Shown here piece by piece: positions 62,008 to 64,000 of a stretch of DNA of 64,000 bases (position 1 is its first letter; each line of letters opens with the position of its first letter). The DNA comes from Dehalococcoidia bacterium. Lineage in GTDB: Bacteria > Chloroflexota > Dehalococcoidia > Lucifugimonadales > Lucifugimonadaceae. The notes beneath the pieces are model-generated. The model did not search any database. It saw nothing but the letters and a program-made list of their open reading frames with translations, and was not told the origin of the DNA. The translations under genes and the position numbers were made by a program. Where the stretch lies: positions 1 to 64,000 of the forward strand of contig JAAZYI010000020.1 of the NCBI GenBank assembly GCA_014239735.1, written 5' to 3'.

Positions 62008-64000
62008 AAGACGAAAGAAAAATATTAGTTATAGGTTCTGGTCCAGTTATTATTGGGCAGGCTGCTGAATTTGATTACGCTGGAACTCAAGCCTGCAAAT
62101 CCTTAAGGCAAGAAGGGTGTTATGTTATTTTAGTTAATTCTAACCCAGCTACCATAATGACTGATTTAGATATCGCTGACAAGATATATATAGAACCTTT
62201 AACACCTCATATTATTGAAAAAATAATTAAAAAAGAAAAACCTGACGGAATACTAGGCACTTTAGGGGGGCAAACTGGACTTAATTTGGTTAAAGATCTT
62301 TATGATAATAAGATTTTAGATAAGCATAACGTGAAGGTCATGGGAACTTCGGTTGAATCAATAAACATGGCAGAAGATCGTCTCTTATTTAGAAACCTTA
62401 TGAAGGAATTAAAAGAACCTGTCCCGGCAAGCAGAAGTTGTAATTCTGTAGAAGAATCAATTGAGGCAGCAGAAGAAATCGGATTCCCTGTAATAATTAG
62501 ACCTGCATTTACGCTAGGCGGAACTGGAGGAGGGGTGGCAAATAATATGAATGAATTATCCCAAATTTCTCAATCAGGAATAAATGCAAGTATGGTAGGG
62601 CAGGTGCTGATAGAAAAATGCTTGGTAGGATGGAAAGAAGTTGAATATGAAGTAATTAGAGATTCATCTGATAATGCAATTACTATCTGTAATATGGAAA
62701 ATTTTGATCCCATGGGTGTTCACACAGGTGATTCAATAGTGGTGGCTCCGAGTCAAACATTGAGCGATAAGGATTATCAGGAGTTGAGAACATCTGCATT
62801 AAATATTATACGTGGTTTAAAAATTGAAGGTGGATGTAATGTGCAATATGCTTTCAGGCCTTATGAAAATTTTAACACTAGTGAGCCAAATTATTATGTG
62901 ATTGAAGTTAATCCTAGAGTAAGCAGGTCTTCAGCATTAGCCTCGAAAGCAACTGGTTATCCAATTGCTAGAGTGGCAGCAAAAATTGCTTTAGGTAAGA
63001 ATTTGGATGAAATTACTAATGAGGTGACAGGTGTTACTACGGCTGCTTTTGAACCGGCACTTGATTACTGTGCAGTAAAGATACCTAGATGGCCTTTTGA
63101 TAAATTTGAAAAAGGAGATAGAAAAATTGGCACTCAGATGAAAGCTACAGGCGAAGTTATGTCAATAGATAGGAATTTTGAAAGTGCATTATTGAAAGCA
63201 ATTAGGGCTTTAGATATTGGGAATCTATCTCATCTAACTTCAATAAGTGATTCTAATGAACTTAAACCAAAAGATTTAATTCCTGATGACACAAGACTTT
63301 TTAAAATATTTAATTTGTTAAGAAAAGGATTTAAAATTTCTGAGATTTATAAAAATACAGGTATAGATCAATGGTTTTTGTCAAAATTGAAAAAAATAGT
63401 GGATTTTGAAATCGAATTAGAATCAAGCAATCTAGACAAATCTATAATATTTAAGGCAAAAAGAATGGGATTTTCTGACAAAACTATTTCAAAAATAAGA
63501 GATATTGATATTAATCATTTTAGAAAAAAAAGAGTGGATTTAGGCATAATTCCGACATATAAAATGGTTGATACATGCGCTTCAGAATTTGAGGCTAAAA
63601 CTCCTTATTATTATGCAACTTATGAGATGGAAAATGAAGCAGAATCAGACGGCAATGATAAAACTGTTGTTTTAGGTAGTGGACCAATTAGAATCGGGCA
63701 AGGAATAGAATTTGATTATTGTTCCGTTCATGCTGCTTGGTCATTGCAAAAAAGAAATATCAAATCAATATTTATTAATTCTAATCCTGAAACTGTATCA
63801 ACAGATTATGACACTTCAGACAGGCTTTATTTTGAACCAATAGATTCAGAATCTGTATTTGATGTACTTGAAAATGAAAAAAATAATTCTAAAGCTCCTC
63901 CTACAATTGTTCAGTTTGGGGGACAGACTTCGATAAATCTTACAAATGAATTAAGTAGTAATAATTACGATATACTTGGAACTGACAGCAAGTCCACAGA
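62004..64000 (+). CDS. carB: Carbamoyl-phosphate synthase large subunit (3' truncated by window)
   Basis: Makes carbamoyl phosphate from bicarbonate, ammonia and ATP. The GTG at 62004 overlaps the carA stop (GTGA). The visible 665 codons cover the first ATP-grasp half: KILVIGSGPVIIGQAAEFDY, VNSNPATIMTD, RPAFTLGGTGGG and YVIEVNPRVSRSSALASKAT. The oligomerisation domain and the start of the second half (VVLGSGPIRIGQGIEFDY, about residue 554) follow. The rest (about 1070 residues expected) lies beyond the right edge. Confidence 0.97.
   Translation, partial: MKDERKILVIGSGPVIIGQAAEFDYAGTQACKSLRQEGCYVILVNSNPATIMTDLDIADKIYIEPLTPHIIEKIIKKEKPDGILGTLGGQTGLNLVKDLYDNKILDKHNVKVMGTSVESINMAEDRLLFRNLMKELKEPVPASRSCNSVEESIEAAEEIGFPVIIRPAFTLGGTGGGVANNMNELSQISQSGINASMVGQVLIEKCLVGWKEVEYEVIRDSSDNAITICNMENFDPMGVHTGDSIVVAPSQTLSDKDYQELRTSALNIIRGLKIEGGCNVQYAFRPYENFNTSEPNYYVIEVNPRVSRSSALASKATGYPIARVAAKIALGKNLDEITNEVTGVTTAAFEPALDYCAVKIPRWPFDKFEKGDRKIGTQMKATGEVMSIDRNFESALLKAIRALDIGNLSHLTSISDSNELKPKDLIPDDTRLFKIFNLLRKGFKISEIYKNTGIDQWFLSKLKKIVDFEIELESSNLDKSIIFKAKRMGFSDKTISKIRDIDINHFRKKRVDLGIIPTYKMVDTCASEFEAKTPYYYATYEMENEAESDGNDKTVVLGSGPIRIGQGIEFDYCSVHAAWSLQKRNIKSIFINSNPETVSTDYDTSDRLYFEPIDSESVFDVLENEKNNSKAPPTIVQFGGQTSINLTNELSSNNYDILGTDSKST

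Noticed and set aside
1..64000. CRISPR arrays, insertion sequences, prophage genes or integrases
   Set aside because: None was seen: no regularly spaced repeats, no transposase or integrase domains and no terminal inverted repeats in any gap. The few repeats are inside genes or at one small gene's start.

Overview
The window is gene-dense, AT-rich (most genes roughly 30-35% G+C by eye) bacterial chromosome, with no stretch over 300 bases lacking a gene or RNA. I infer a streamlined marine member of the Chloroflexota, probably SAR202-like. The grounds are: an abundant peptide/solute-binding lipoprotein with the long Val/Glu/Lys-rich spacer after its lipobox that is common in that phylum; a very short EF-Ts; and a catabolic set (RraA, HpcH/HpaI aldolase, MlrC, neutral-ceramidase-like, Ldh2-type dehydrogenases, COG3618 amidohydrolase, SDRs) of the kind reported for oligotrophic marine Chloroflexota. 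This placement is inference; no marker tree was run.

Layout. 0-4.4 kb: sugar-nucleotide-type epimerase, tRNA-Phe, a BioD-like/DRTGG protein and a PcrA/UvrD helicase; the first 3.3 kb carries patches of much higher G+C. 4.4-10 kb: a minus-strand cytochrome c maturation operon (ccmA-ccmB-ccmC-ccmD-like-ccmE, then Nudix and GNAT) with a CcdA homologue nearby. CcmE is the CxxxY type and CcmC is atypical; ccmF and ccmH are not here. 10-24.4 kb: a long plus-strand housekeeping run: rpsB-tsf-pyrH-frr-uppS-cdsA-dxr-rseP-ispG-proS, then nusA-infB-rbfA-truB behind a rimP-leader-like hairpin although rimP itself is missing. 24.4-31.2 kb: a di-heme lipoprotein (a likely client of the ccm system), a cation/proton antiporter, an Fe-S-type PD-(D/E)XK nuclease, SDR, RraA, a metallo-beta-lactamase and an HpcH/HpaI aldolase. 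31.2-35.6 kb: tRNA-Pro, CvpA, an exported beta-propeller protein with a strange Met/Glu/Arg coiled coil, a bacterial PH-domain membrane protein and an MFS carrier. 35.6-42.3 kb: two tandem neutral-ceramidase-like hydrolases, two tiny membrane proteins, a strong terminator, the binding lipoprotein and a TolB-like lipoprotein. 42.3-56 kb: a TrmH-type methyltransferase and a metabolic block rich in 2-hydroxyacid dehydrogenases of opposite stereochemical families, HIBADH, MlrC, amidohydrolase, an NYN nuclease and ilvD. 56-64 kb: ferredoxin reductase, ACT-malic enzyme, a DAO-type oxidase and the pyrimidine operon pyrB-pyrC-carA-carB, which runs off the right edge.

Three essential-looking or conserved genes break the normal rules of starts and stops. 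infB has an in-frame TAG between its N-terminal and GTPase domains. proS lacks ATG/GTG/TTG at its conserved N-terminus but has ATT behind a perfect AGGAGG. The PD-(D/E)XK nuclease has no canonical start that would include its conserved first cysteine. They may be sequence errors or real non-canonical signals, and they are the observations most worth checking. Compactness is extreme: all seven convergent gene pairs abut or overlap, four of them by exactly four bases with interlocked stop codons.
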